64,000 bases of DNA from G963665405 sp963665405 (lineage in GTDB: Bacteria; Chloroflexota; Dehalococcoidia; Lucifugimonadales; G963665405): assembly GCA_963665405.2 (NCBI GenBank), contig CAXXUH010000003.1, forward strand, positions 434,001 to 498,000, read 5' to 3'. The notes under the pieces are model-generated. The model made no database searches. It saw nothing but the letters and a program-made list of their open reading frames with translations, and was not told where the DNA came from. The translations under genes were made by a program, and so were the position numbers. This document shows positions 1 to 8,089 of the stretch, one piece after another (within the stretch, counting starts at the first letter, position 1; each line of letters starts with the position of its first letter).

Positions 1-5
1 CGTAG

Positions 6-25
6 GGGCGCACGGCCGTGGGCCC
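6..25. repeat. Imperfect REP-like palindrome
   Basis: A 20-bp dyad (GGGCGCACGG/CCGTGGGCCC) with one mismatch in the arms. It lies downstream of dapA and resembles the perfect palindrome between dapB and asd at 2118-2137. Probably a dispersed extragenic palindrome; no function is evident. Confidence 0.4.
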
Positions 26-104
26 GTCGCCTGTCAGATCATTGCCATCCCCACGCCGGGGGAGAGTTACAGAGGGGGTTCCCTCCGCTTCGGACGACCT
101 CCAC

Positions 105-1013
105 CTAGTCGCTGACGGCGACGGCCACCGGCAGGTCGATCTTGTAGCGTGACACCACTGAGTCGATCGTGGCGGCCTCCGACGCGTCGGCGGGCACCAG
201 AGGCAGTCGTGGCCTCCCGACATGGAACCCCGCCCTGCCGACCGCGTGCTTGACCGGGATCGGGTTGGACACGACGAAGAGCACTTTGAACAGCTCCAGC
301 AGCCTGCGATGCTCCTCGGCCGCCCCTTCGAGGTCTCCGGCGAGGATCATGGCCATCATGGTCTTGATCTGCTTGCCGACCAGGTGGGACGCGACGCTGA
401 CCACACCGTAGCCGCCCACGCTCATGATGGGGAAGGTCTCGTCGTCGTTGCCGCTCCACACTCGGAAGCCGGGTTTTGCGTCCCGAATGATGCGAGTGAT
501 CTGCACCAGGTCGCTGCCGGCCTCCTTGACGCCGGCGATGTTCTCGACCTCGCTCAGCCGGACCGTTGTCTCGACGCTCATGTTCAGGCTGGTCCGGCTG
601 GGGACGTTGTAGAGAATGCACGGGATGGTGACGCCTTCCGCGATGGCTCGGAAGTGCTGATACAGACCCTCCTGCGGGGGCTTGTTGTAGTATGGGACCA
701 CCAGAAGGACGCCGTCGGCCCCCTGCCGCTCGGCCTCCCTGCTCAGCTCCAAACTCTCCCTGGTGCTGTAGTTTCCGGTGCCGGCTATTACGGCGGCTCG
801 CTCGCCTACCGCGCCCTTGATCTCCGCGAAGAGCCGCAGCTTCTCCTCTGTGGTCAGGGCAGGGGACTCACCCGTCGTGCCCGACACGACGAGTCCGTCG
901 CTTCCAGATTCCACCAGCGCCAGAGCCAGCCGCTTGGCCTCCTCGTAGTCGACCTCACCGCCCTCGTCGAAGGGCGTGATCATCGCAGTGATCAACCGTC
1001 CGATGTGCACCAT
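105..1013 (-). CDS. dapA: 4-hydroxy-tetrahydrodipicolinate synthase
   Basis: Condenses pyruvate with aspartate semialdehyde in the diaminopimelate/lysine pathway; cytosolic. The 302-aa product has the usual length of the family. Visible are the GTTGES motif near residue 44, the catalytic-tyrosine region ILYNVPSRT near residue 135, and the Schiff-base lysine in AGVKEAGSD near residue 163. The ATG follows AAGGAG by 5 nt. The stop of asd is only 2 nt upstream, so the two are almost certainly cotranscribed as the last genes of dapB-asd-dapA. The C-terminal 30 residues are less family-like but carry no frameshift. Function is secure from the motifs and from the neighbouring pathway genes. Confidence 0.96.
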   Translation of the reverse strand: MVHIGRLITAMITPFDEGGEVDYEEAKRLALALVESGSDGLVVSGTTGESPALTTEEKLRLFAEIKGAVGERAAVIAGTGNYSTRESLELSREAERQGADGVLLVVPYYNKPPQEGLYQHFRAIAEGVTIPCILYNVPSRTSLNMSVETTVRLSEVENIAGVKEAGSDLVQITRIIRDAKPGFRVWSGNDDETFPIMSVGGYGVVSVASHLVGKQIKTMMAMILAGDLEGAAEEHRRLLELFKVLFVVSNPIPVKHAVGRAGFHVGRPRLPLVPADASEAATIDSVVSRYKIDLPVAVAVSD

Positions 1014-1015
1014 TG

Positions 1016-2047
1016 CTATCTCCTTCTCGGGGCGCCAAGCAGGTCCCTGGCCAGAACCTCGTCCGCGATCTGAATCGCGTTCAGCGCCGCTCCCTTACGC
1101 AGGTTGTCCGTCACGATCCACAGGGCGAGCCCCCTGGGGTGCGAGGCGTCCCGGCGAATCCGGCCCACGAACACCTCGTCCTTACCCTCGGCATCGATCG
1201 GCAAAGGATACAACCCCTCGTTCGGCTCGTCCAGCACCTCGATGCCCGGGAACTTCGAGAGGTGCTCCCTGGCCTCGACAGGGTCCATCAGCTGGGACAG
1301 CTCGACGTGCACGGCGAGGCTGTGCCCAACGACCACCGGGACGCGGACGCAGGTGGCCGAGAGGGGAAGGTCCGGAAGGTGCAGGATCTTCCGGGTCTCC
1401 TGCACCATCTTCGTCTCCTCCCGAGTGTACCCGTCCTCCAGGAACGGCTCGATGTGCGGCAGGACATTGAACGCTATCTGGTGCGGATACACTCTGGGCT
1501 CGACCCGGTCGCCCTCGAGAACCTGCCTCGACTGGCTCCTGACCTCTTCCACCGCGGCCGAGCCGGTCCCGGAGACCGACTGGTAAGTGTCGGCGATCAC
1601 CCGCTGGACGGGGTTGACGTCGTTGAGGGCCTTGAGGACCATGACGAGCGGCGTCGTAGAGCAGTTGGGGATGGAGACGATGCCGCGGTGATGCGCCAGG
1701 TCGCCGCCGTTCACCTCCGGCACCACCAGGGGGACGCCGGGGTCCATCCGGAAGGCCGAGCTGTCGTCGATCACCAGGGCTCCGGCTCCCACGGCCACTG
1801 GCGCCAGCTCGCGGCTCACGTCGGAGCTGGCCGAGATGAACGCGACGTCCACGTCCCCCAGAAGGGCCGGGGTCGCCTCCTCGACGGGCAACTCGTGCCC
1901 GTTGACGGTGAGGAGCTTGCCCCACGACCTGCTGGAGGCGCACAGACGAACCGAGTCGGCCGGGAAGCCCCGGGTCTCGAGAAGACGCAGGAATACCTTT
2001 CCGACCGCGCCGGTGGCGCCTATTACCGCGATCCTACAGCCGCTCAA
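1016..2047 (-). CDS. asd: Aspartate-semialdehyde dehydrogenase
   Basis: NADPH-dependent reduction of aspartyl phosphate to aspartate semialdehyde, the substrate of the adjacent dapA product. The 343-aa protein begins with the nucleotide-binding GATGAVG motif (residues 10-16) and has the active-site cysteine in SIPNCSTTP near residue 130. The start is TTG: a strong AGGAGG lies 5 nt upstream, and no in-frame ATG gives a better N-terminus. It sits between dapB (120-nt gap) and dapA (2-nt gap), reading in the same direction. Length and motifs are normal for the bacterial enzyme. Confidence 0.95.
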   Translation of the reverse strand: MSGCRIAVIGATGAVGKVFLRLLETRGFPADSVRLCASSRSWGKLLTVNGHELPVEEATPALLGDVDVAFISASSDVSRELAPVAVGAGALVIDDSSAFRMDPGVPLVVPEVNGGDLAHHRGIVSIPNCSTTPLVMVLKALNDVNPVQRVIADTYQSVSGTGSAAVEEVRSQSRQVLEGDRVEPRVYPHQIAFNVLPHIEPFLEDGYTREETKMVQETRKILHLPDLPLSATCVRVPVVVGHSLAVHVELSQLMDPVEAREHLSKFPGIEVLDEPNEGLYPLPIDAEGKDEVFVGRIRRDASHPRGLALWIVTDNLRKGAALNAIQIADEVLARDLLGAPRRR

Positions 2048-2117
2048 CCTCTCCTCCTGGAATAGATGATAACCGCTTTTGGAGGTCAGTTCCAGGAGGG
2101 TCAGGGGCGAGGGGGGC

Positions 2118-2137
2118 GGGCGTACGGCCGTACGCCC
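2118..2137. repeat. Perfect 20-bp palindrome in dapB-asd gap
   Basis: GGGCGTACGG followed by its exact complement CCGTACGCCC, in the 120-nt gap between dapB and asd. A transcript would fold into a strong hairpin, but no T-run follows on either strand, so it is not an intrinsic terminator. A near-copy lies at 6-25, on the other side of the operon, which suggests a REP-like element. Confidence 0.6.
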
Positions 2138-2167
2138 CTACACGCCGCCGTGAGCCGGTCGAGGGGC

Positions 2168-2974
2168 CTAGAGCCCGAGGATTTTCTCCAGTCCCACGGT
2201 CAGACCGGGCTTCTTGACCGCCTCGCGGATGGCCAGCATCACGCCCGGCATGAAGCTCTCGCGCCCGATGGAGTCGTGCCGGATGGTCAGGGTCTGGCCC
2301 GGACCACCGAAGACAAGCTCGTGGTGGGCGACCCTGCCCTGCATCCGGGCGCTGTGGATGGAGACGCCGCCGTCTGAGGTTCCTCCCCTTGTGCCGGGGA
2401 GGGTCTCTTTGTCCGCCGCAGGTGCCAGGTATTTCTTGCCCTTGGCCTTACCCTTGCCCTCTTCCGCCGCCCGCGCGATCGCCAGCGCCGTTCCGGATGG
2501 GGCGTCGATCTTGGCCTCGTGGTGGGTCTCGATCAGGTCGGCGTAGTCGAAATGGCGGCCCGCGATCCGGGCCAGATGGATCATGAGCACCGCGCCTATC
2601 GCGAAGTTGGGGGCGATCACTATACCGACCTGGTGCTTTCGGGCCAGGTCGCCGGCCTCCCGCAGATCGTCGTCCGAGAGTCCGGTGGTGCCGACGACGA
2701 CGCTCACGCCGGACCGGGCGGCCACACGGATCGCCATGACGGCGCCTTCGGCGCTGCTGAAGTCGACCGCCACCTGGGCGCCGGATATGATCTTTTGGAG
2801 CGAATGGGAGAGGGGGATGGTGCCCGATCCATCCGGCAGGGGGAGGGAGTCAGAGGCCGCGCGCCCATCGGCGGCGCCAAAGGGCTCCAGTCCTGGCTCG
2901 GCACAGACGGCCTTCAGGACCTCCTGGCCCATCCTGCCCAGAACGCCGTGGACCACAACCCTCGTGCCGGCCAT
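2168..2974 (-). CDS. dapB: 4-hydroxy-tetrahydrodipicolinate reductase
   Basis: Reduces the DapA product with NAD(P)H to tetrahydrodipicolinate. The 268-aa protein has the N-terminal dinucleotide fold (VVVHGVLGRMGQE, residues 6-18) and the family signature ETHHEAKIDAPSGTALAIA (from about residue 158), which carries the catalytic His and Lys. The ATG has a GGAG 7-8 nt upstream. It is the first gene of the minus-strand dapB-asd-dapA operon. The 340-nt gap up to pnp is filled with dispersed hairpin repeats, so its promoter is probably close to the start codon, but no clear -35/-10 pair is visible. Confidence 0.95.
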   Translation of the reverse strand: MAGTRVVVHGVLGRMGQEVLKAVCAEPGLEPFGAADGRAASDSLPLPDGSGTIPLSHSLQKIISGAQVAVDFSSAEGAVMAIRVAARSGVSVVVGTTGLSDDDLREAGDLARKHQVGIVIAPNFAIGAVLMIHLARIAGRHFDYADLIETHHEAKIDAPSGTALAIARAAEEGKGKAKGKKYLAPAADKETLPGTRGGTSDGGVSIHSARMQGRVAHHELVFGGPGQTLTIRHDSIGRESFMPGVMLAIREAVKKPGLTVGLEKILGL

Positions 2975-3067
2975 TGCTGCGCTCCAGCGCCGTCGAATCT
3001 AGCAGGGAGTTGGGAAGTGTTCCCAGCTAGCCCTGCCATCCTCGTTTGAGAAAAGGGGGAAAGTGTT

Positions 3068-3298
3068 CTGAGGGACACCCTCAGACTCCCGGCAACGGGG
3101 CTTCGCCCCTCTGCACTCCCCATTCTTCATCAGCTTGTTGTAGGTAAATGGACGGGGAAGTTTGGTATCTGAGGGACACCCTCAGACTCCCGGGCTCTGC
3201 CCCTCTGCAGCCTGCTGTTGGTAAGAGGAGGGGGAAGTTTGGTATCCTCAGACTCCTGGCAATCCCGACTTGTCGGGATCTGCACTCCCCATTCTTGA
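3068..3298. repeat. Three modular hairpin repeats between dapB and pnp
   Basis: Three head-to-tail units built on the core TGAGGGACACCCTCAGACTC, then a second short hairpin and a CTGCACTCCCCATTCTT tail. The first hairpin is TGAGGG/CCCTCA (lost in unit 3). The second differs by unit: CGGGGC/GCCCCT-like in unit 1, GGGC/GCCC in unit 2, ATCCCGAC/GTCGGGAT in unit 3. The same family recurs near 12261, 17160, 22765, 23823 and 29850, always between genes. Confidence 0.8.
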
Positions 3299-3313
3299 TC
3301 GGCCTGCTGCTGA

Positions 3314-5602
3314 CTATCTGCGGGGTGGTGGCCTGCGTCCGCCGGGTGGCCGGAAGCCCGGCCTCGGGCCGCCCCTTCCCGGGCCACCGGATCGCGGCCC
3401 GCCGCGGTCGCGTCCGCCCCCCTGACCGCCGTAGCCCGGCCGGCCGCCGTCGCCGACCGGCGGTCTGGACTCTGCGGACGGCCCATCGCCACGATCGCCT
3501 TCTTCCAGTCCGTCCTCCGCCCCTTCTCCGCCCTCCAGCAGGGCGCGCCGGGACAGGCTGACGCGGCCCGTATCGTCGACGGCTCGTACCACCACGGTTA
3601 TCTCGTCTCCGACACTCACGACGTCCTCGACGCTGGGGACCCGGTAGTTCGCAAGCTCGCTGATGTGCACCATGCCGTCCTTGCCGGGAAGGAGCTCCAC
3701 GAACGCCCCGAAGTCGAGGACCCGCACGACCTTACCCGTAAAGATGTCGCCCGCCTTGATCTCCCTGGTCAGGCCCTGGATCGTCTCGATGGCCCGCTTG
3801 ACGGCGTCCGAATCCGGCGAACCCACGTAGACCGAGCCGTCGTCCTGCACGTCGACGGTCGCGCCGGTCTCCTCGATAATCTTGCGGATGACCTTGCCGG
3901 CCGGGCCGATGACGAGGCCGATCTTCTCGACAGGGATCTGGATGCGTGTGATCTTCGGCGCGTATTCACTCACTTCGGCGCGGGCCTCGCGGATCGTCTC
4001 CGCCATCACGCCCAGCAGGTAGAGCCGGGCCTCTTTGGCCTGAGCCAGTGCCTGCTCGATCATCTCGTAGTCGATGCTCTTGACCTTGATGTCGAGCTGG
4101 ATCGCGGTGATGCCCTCGGCCGACCCCGCGACCTTGAAGTCCATGTCGCCGGTGTGGTCCTCCACTCCCTGTATGTCGGTCAGGGTGACGTACTCGCCGC
4201 CGTCGCCGGTGACCAGCCCGACGGAGATGCCGGCGACCGGCGTCTTAATGGGAACCCCGGCGTCCATCAGCGCCAGCGATGAGGCACAGACGGAGGCCAT
4301 GGAGGTGCTGCCGTTGGAGCTGAGAGCCTCGGCCACGATCCTGATGGTGTAGGGGAACTCTTCGATGCTGGGCAGCACCGGCTGCACCGCCCGCTCGGCG
4401 AGCGCCCCGTGCCCGATGTCGCGCCGCCGAGGGGAGCCGACGCGGCCGGTCTCACCGGTGGAGAAGGGCGGGAAGTTGTAGTGGAGCATGAAGCCCTTGG
4501 AGGCGGCCGGTCCCAGGTTGTCGAGCCGCTGGGCGTCTCCCACCGGGCCAAGCGTCGCGATGCCCAGGATCTGTGTCTCGCCACGGTTGAACAGCCCGGT
4601 CCCGTGGGTGCGTGGCAGTATGCCGACCTCGGCCGACACGGGCCGGATCTCCTTGAGCCCGCGGCCGTCCGGCCGCTCGCCCTTCTTGAGTATCCGGGTG
4701 CGGACCTCGTCCTCCTCGATGGCTTTGAACGCCCGGGAGACATCGGCCTCCTCGTAGGTCGAGCCAAGCTGCTCGACGACGTCGGCCTTCACCCCGTCGA
4801 TCCGGGTCGACCGCTCCGAAGAGTCTCTGGGGAGGTCGTAGGCGTCGGACAGCCGGCTCCCGACGACGGACCGCGCTCTCGACGCAAGCTCGGCGGGCGG
4901 CTCGGAGGACTCGAAGCCGCTCTTTTCCTTGCCGACAGCTCTGGCTATCTCGCTCTGCCACTCGATGAGTCCCAGATTGACGTCCTGGGCTCGCCGGATG
5001 GCCTCCATCACGATACTCTCGGCCAGCTCGTGGGCCCCGGCCTCCATCATGAGGACCCCGGCGACGGTCCCCGCTACGACGATGTCGAGCCGGCTCTCCG
5101 CGAGCTGCGAGTAGGTGGGGTTGACGATGAAATCGCCGTCGACGTAGCCGATTCGGGTGGCGCCGATCGGCCCGTCGAACGGGATGTCCGAGATCGTCAG
5201 CGCGGCCGACGCCCCGGCGATCATCAGGATGTCCAGGGGCTCTTCGAGGTCGGTCGACAGGGACGTGCCGATGATCTGGACCTCGTTGCGGAAGCCCTTC
5301 GGGAACAGCGGCCTCAGTGGCCGGTCCGTGAGCCTGTCGACCAGGATGGCCTCGGTGCTCGGACGACCCTCCCGCCGGAAGAAGCTTCCGGGGATCTTGC
5401 CTCGAGCGTAGAGACGCTCCTCGAAGTCGATGGTCATGGGGAAGAAGTCTATTCCCTCCCTGGGGGCGCCCATCGTTGCGGTGACGAGAAGGTTCGAGTC
5501 CCCCAGCCCCATCACCACCGAGCCATTGGCTTTCTGGGCCAGCTTGCCCGTACTTATCGTAAGGGTCTTGGACCCGACTGTGTGCTCAAAAGACGAAGCC
5601 AT
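3314..5602 (-). CDS. pnp: Polyribonucleotide nucleotidyltransferase (PNPase)
   Basis: Phosphorolytic 3'-5' exoribonuclease of mRNA decay. The 762-aa product has two RNase PH-like domains separated by the alpha-helical domain, then a KH domain (about residues 555-615, GLVIGPAGKVIRKI) and an S1 domain (about 623-690, GDIFTGKVVRVLDFGAFVEL). A basic Gly/Arg-rich tail of roughly 65 residues (GGRDRGGPRSGGPGRGG) follows and is longer than in many homologues; such RGG-like tails may add RNA binding. The gene lies downstream of rpsO on the same strand, the classical arrangement, with a hairpin terminator in the 57-nt gap. AGGAGG lies 12 nt before the ATG. Confidence 0.96.
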   Translation of the reverse strand: MASSFEHTVGSKTLTISTGKLAQKANGSVVMGLGDSNLLVTATMGAPREGIDFFPMTIDFEERLYARGKIPGSFFRREGRPSTEAILVDRLTDRPLRPLFPKGFRNEVQIIGTSLSTDLEEPLDILMIAGASAALTISDIPFDGPIGATRIGYVDGDFIVNPTYSQLAESRLDIVVAGTVAGVLMMEAGAHELAESIVMEAIRRAQDVNLGLIEWQSEIARAVGKEKSGFESSEPPAELASRARSVVGSRLSDAYDLPRDSSERSTRIDGVKADVVEQLGSTYEEADVSRAFKAIEEDEVRTRILKKGERPDGRGLKEIRPVSAEVGILPRTHGTGLFNRGETQILGIATLGPVGDAQRLDNLGPAASKGFMLHYNFPPFSTGETGRVGSPRRRDIGHGALAERAVQPVLPSIEEFPYTIRIVAEALSSNGSTSMASVCASSLALMDAGVPIKTPVAGISVGLVTGDGGEYVTLTDIQGVEDHTGDMDFKVAGSAEGITAIQLDIKVKSIDYEMIEQALAQAKEARLYLLGVMAETIREARAEVSEYAPKITRIQIPVEKIGLVIGPAGKVIRKIIEETGATVDVQDDGSVYVGSPDSDAVKRAIETIQGLTREIKAGDIFTGKVVRVLDFGAFVELLPGKDGMVHISELANYRVPSVEDVVSVGDEITVVVRAVDDTGRVSLSRRALLEGGEGAEDGLEEGDRGDGPSAESRPPVGDGGRPGYGGQGGGRDRGGPRSGGPGRGGPRPGFRPPGGRRPPPRR

Positions 5603-5636
5603 AGGAAAGTCAGTCCTCCTGAGGGGAACCCGGAAA

Positions 5637-5663
5637 GAAAAATAGCACCGGCTCCGGTGCTAT
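5637..5663 (-). terminator. Intrinsic terminator between rpsO and pnp
   Basis: Read on the minus strand: a perfect 10-bp stem ATAGCACCGG/CCGGTGCTAT with a 2-nt AG loop, then TTTTTCTTTC. The 5' arm overlaps the rpsO stop codon. It should end part of the rpsO transcripts and attenuate pnp, which has no obvious promoter of its own. Confidence 0.85.
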
Positions 5664-5929
5664 CGTCTCAGGCCCAGCCTGGCGATGAGAGACCTGTAGC
5701 GGTCCACGTTCTCTCCGTTCAGGTACTGGAGCAGCCTTCGACGCTTGCCGACCAGACCCAGGAGGCCGCGACGAGTAGCCTCGTCATGTTTGTGGACTCT
5801 GAGGTGTTGAGTCAGCCCGGTTATCCGGGCCGACAGCAGGGCCGTCTGTACTTCGGGTGAGCCTGTGTCGTTTTCGTCGACACGATACTCCTGGATGATC
5901 GCTTCCTTCTCGACCCTGTCTAGTCCCAT
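5660..5929 (-). CDS. rpsO: 30S ribosomal protein S15
   Basis: Primary 16S rRNA-binding protein of the small subunit platform. The ATG at 5929 gives 89 residues, the standard length, ending in RYRSLIARLGLRR. Typical motifs are TGSPEVQTALLSARI (residues 22-36) and KHDEATRRGLLGLVGKRRRLL (about residues 47-67). The frame stays open upstream for another 70 codons, but that extension is unrelated to S15 and crosses the likely promoter, so the short start was taken. AAAAGGA lies immediately before the ATG, an unusually tight spacing. First gene of rpsO-pnp, divergent from the rpsB operon. Confidence 0.95.
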   Translation of the reverse strand: MGLDRVEKEAIIQEYRVDENDTGSPEVQTALLSARITGLTQHLRVHKHDEATRRGLLGLVGKRRRLLQYLNGENVDRYRSLIARLGLRR

Positions 5930-5967
5930 TCCTTTTAGATTCCCGTCCTCGTTATGATTTTGAGAAG

Positions 5968-5997
5968 ATTCTATCATAGTGGTCTCCGCGCTAGCAA
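5968..5997 (-). promoter_or_regulatory. Probable sigma70-type promoter of rpsO
   Basis: On the minus strand TTGCTA, 18 nt, TAGAAT, ending 38 nt before the rpsO ATG. Position and spacing fit, but the -35 is only a fair match. Confidence 0.5.
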
Positions 5998-6187
5998 TGT
6001 CATTTCCGCCTCCGTACCCGAGTTGTGGCCCAGCCCGACGCCCACGCCAATGACAGGCGTTTTCGGAGAGGTGTCCCGTGCTGCCGATAGCTGGGACTGC
6101 TGTCGACGGGCGGTCCAAACGAGGCTCTCCGATGCGCGCGTCCAACACGTGCCAAAAAGGGCGGGAACCCCTGTTTGCCCACCTTAA

Positions 6188-7896
6188 CCCGAATCCACCG
6201 AAGGTATGACGTTGCAGCAGCAGAATGGGTGATGAGGGGCAAAGGGAGGCGATGGTCCGGGCACGATTCGGGTAAATGGGGCCGGTGTCTGTCTTCAGCC
6301 GCCGCGGGGAGACCTTGTGACCGTCTGGGGACGTTGGGTAGGGCGAGATGGCGGGGAGAGGACGCGGCGAGAGGTGCTCGCGGACCGGACTGGCGCGAGT
6401 TTGCGGGGACGTTCGGTTGGGCGGATGGCGGGTCAGTTGCGGACGGGTGCCGTCAGGCTGGGAGTGGAATCGCTCGCAGCCGTGCCAGGGCGCGACTGAA
6501 CTGGGTTTCCCAAGGCCAGCGCTGTGGCAGATGCAGGGTGAGGCGGCGTGCCGAGCGGGTGAGCCGTCCGGCCAGGGAGAAGAACCGTCGCCGAAGGGTC
6601 TTGGTGGTCGCGATCTGCTCGCCCAGACCGATCCGCGCCGTCCAGCGGGCCAGGTTGTGGGCCATCACCTGTACCGCCAGCCAAGCGCCGTTGGCGGCGA
6701 AGCGGCCGGACGGCATGTGGTTCAGACCGACGCCGTACTTGAGGTCTCGAATGGCGTTCTCGATCTCGGCGTGGCGGCGGTGGTCGGCCTCCAGTTCCAG
6801 GGTCTCTCCGTCCCGGTCGGTGATGAAGCCGTGATAGCTGTAGGTGGCGAAGAGGGCCAGTTGGGAACCGGGCGTGGGCTTCACCCGCCGGACGATGAGC
6901 CGCACCGGTGCGGCGCCGGGCTCAGTCCGGAAGGGGGTGTAGGTGGTCTGCGCCACATCGGCGGCGCCGTCCATCCAGTAGGGGACCGGCGTCCAGTCTG
7001 CATCGGGAATCGCCTCGATCAGGTTCCGCAGGCTTTTGTGCTGGCGGATGGTGATGGAGAAGCGGACATCCATCTCACGACAGGCGGCGACGAGAGCGTG
7101 GGCGTAGAAGCCGCTGTCGGCCCGCGCCGTAAGTTGCCCGCTGGCCCCGGCACGGCGAACCCGGCTCACCGTTTCACGCAGGAATGGGCGGCGCCCCGAG
7201 CGGTGTTGGCGCGGCCCTCGCGCAGCCGGGACATCAGCACGTCGCCGGTGCCGGCGGCGACGGCCAACAGGGGGTGATAGCCCCGCTTGCCGGTATAGCC
7301 GTGGTGGCGCGCTCCCTCCTTGGCCAGTCCATAGGTCTCGCAGATGGTCGAGTCCAGGTCGATGGTCAGGGGCGAGTCGCCGGGTCCGGCCCCAGCGGCC
7401 CAGGCCCGGGCCAACAACTGGCGGCTCACGCGGTCGAGTTGACGGACATGCCCCCACCGGAAGCTGCGCAGGAACGTCCCCAGGGTGGATGGCGCCTTGA
7501 CCACGCAGCCTAGAACACCGACCGTCCCACCAGCGCGCAGCGCATCGGCGTCGTCGATGCAGTCGCCGCCAGCCAGCGCGGAAGCGACCAGCGTCAGCAT
7601 CTTGTCCCCCGTGTTCGCCCGTCCCGGCGCGCCGCCGAGGTCAAGGTGATGGTCGACGAGTTCTCGCAGGCCCAGGTGCCGCGAGGGTGGCCGGCACGAG
7701 CAGGCCGGCATTGGCCACCAGGCGATGGTCGTCAAAGAGGATGCGGATACGGTCGGGTTTGTTCTGTGGCAGCATCTATTGGGTGCTCCTTGTTTCCGCG
7801 CGGGTTTCTGTTCCAAAACCATTATCCCAGATTCAGAGGAGCACCCTCTAGCTTCTTCATGGGCTGTCCCCAAGGCCGTCATTCGGTGGATTCGGG
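6188..7896 (-). mobile_element. IS1380-family element, copy 1 (subtype A)
   Basis: A 1709-bp element with inverted ends CCCGAATCCACCGAAGG and (C)ATTCGGTGGATTCGGG, flanked by the perfect 5-bp duplication CTTAA (6183-6187 and 7897-7901). It is nearly identical to copy 4 at 46110-47821 but lacks three bases inside the transposase. This is the only copy in the chromosomal backbone; it sits in the rpsO/rpsB divergent promoter region. Confidence 0.93.
6453..7775 (-). pseudogene. IS1380 transposase, two frameshifts
   Basis: DDE transposase that would mobilise the surrounding element. Compared with the intact copy at 46375-47700, two bases are missing near 7681 (GCCGCGAGGG instead of GCCGGGCGAGGG) and one near 7184 (CAGGAATGGG instead of CAGGAAGTGGG). 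The lesions together remove 3 nt, so the C-terminal half returns to frame. About 165 codons between them are misread, including the first catalytic Asp region (IDLDST). The product should be inactive, and the element could move only in trans using another copy's enzyme. The two open pieces are 6453-7457 and 7166-7882. Confidence 0.9.
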
Positions 7897-8010
7897 CTTA
7901 AGCCGGTATGATATACTCCGTCCGGTGGGGCACGGCTTCGCTAGTTCCGCGCGTGCGACTCGGGCGGAGGTAGAGGCTTGGAGCGTCCCGCCTCTCCCGT
8001 CTAGCAGTTT

Positions 8011-8053
8011 CTCTTTAAAGAGGGAAGTGTGCGGGAAACGCCAGCGGCGTTTC
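8011..8053 (+). other. Hairpins in the rpsB leader
   Basis: The roughly 170-nt leader between the -10 and rpsB contains CTCTTTAAAGAG (8011-8022) and a stem GAAACGCC/GGCGTTTC with an AGC loop (8035-8053), followed by TTTC. S2 operons are often autoregulated through leader structure, but I do not recognise a described S2 leader here. Confidence 0.4.
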
Positions 8054-8089
8054 TTTCAGGACCGGGTAAACACCGGGAAGGCAGGCTTG

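Larger units (their letters stand above)
6175..7917 (+). promoter_or_regulatory. rpsB promoter split by an insertion sequence
   Basis: Without the IS (6188-7896) and one CTTAA copy, the flanks rejoin as TTGCCC (6175-6180), 17 nt, TATACT (7912-7917): a sigma70-like promoter reading toward rpsB. The insertion lies in the spacer. The remaining -10 is preceded by TGA, i.e. TGnTATACT, an extended -10 that can work without a -35. The IS end supplies no good -35. Confidence 0.55.

Noticed and set aside
5660..6148. 162-aa version of rpsO
   Set aside because: The N-terminal 73 residues are unrelated to S15 and overlap the likely promoter; 89 aa is the standard length.
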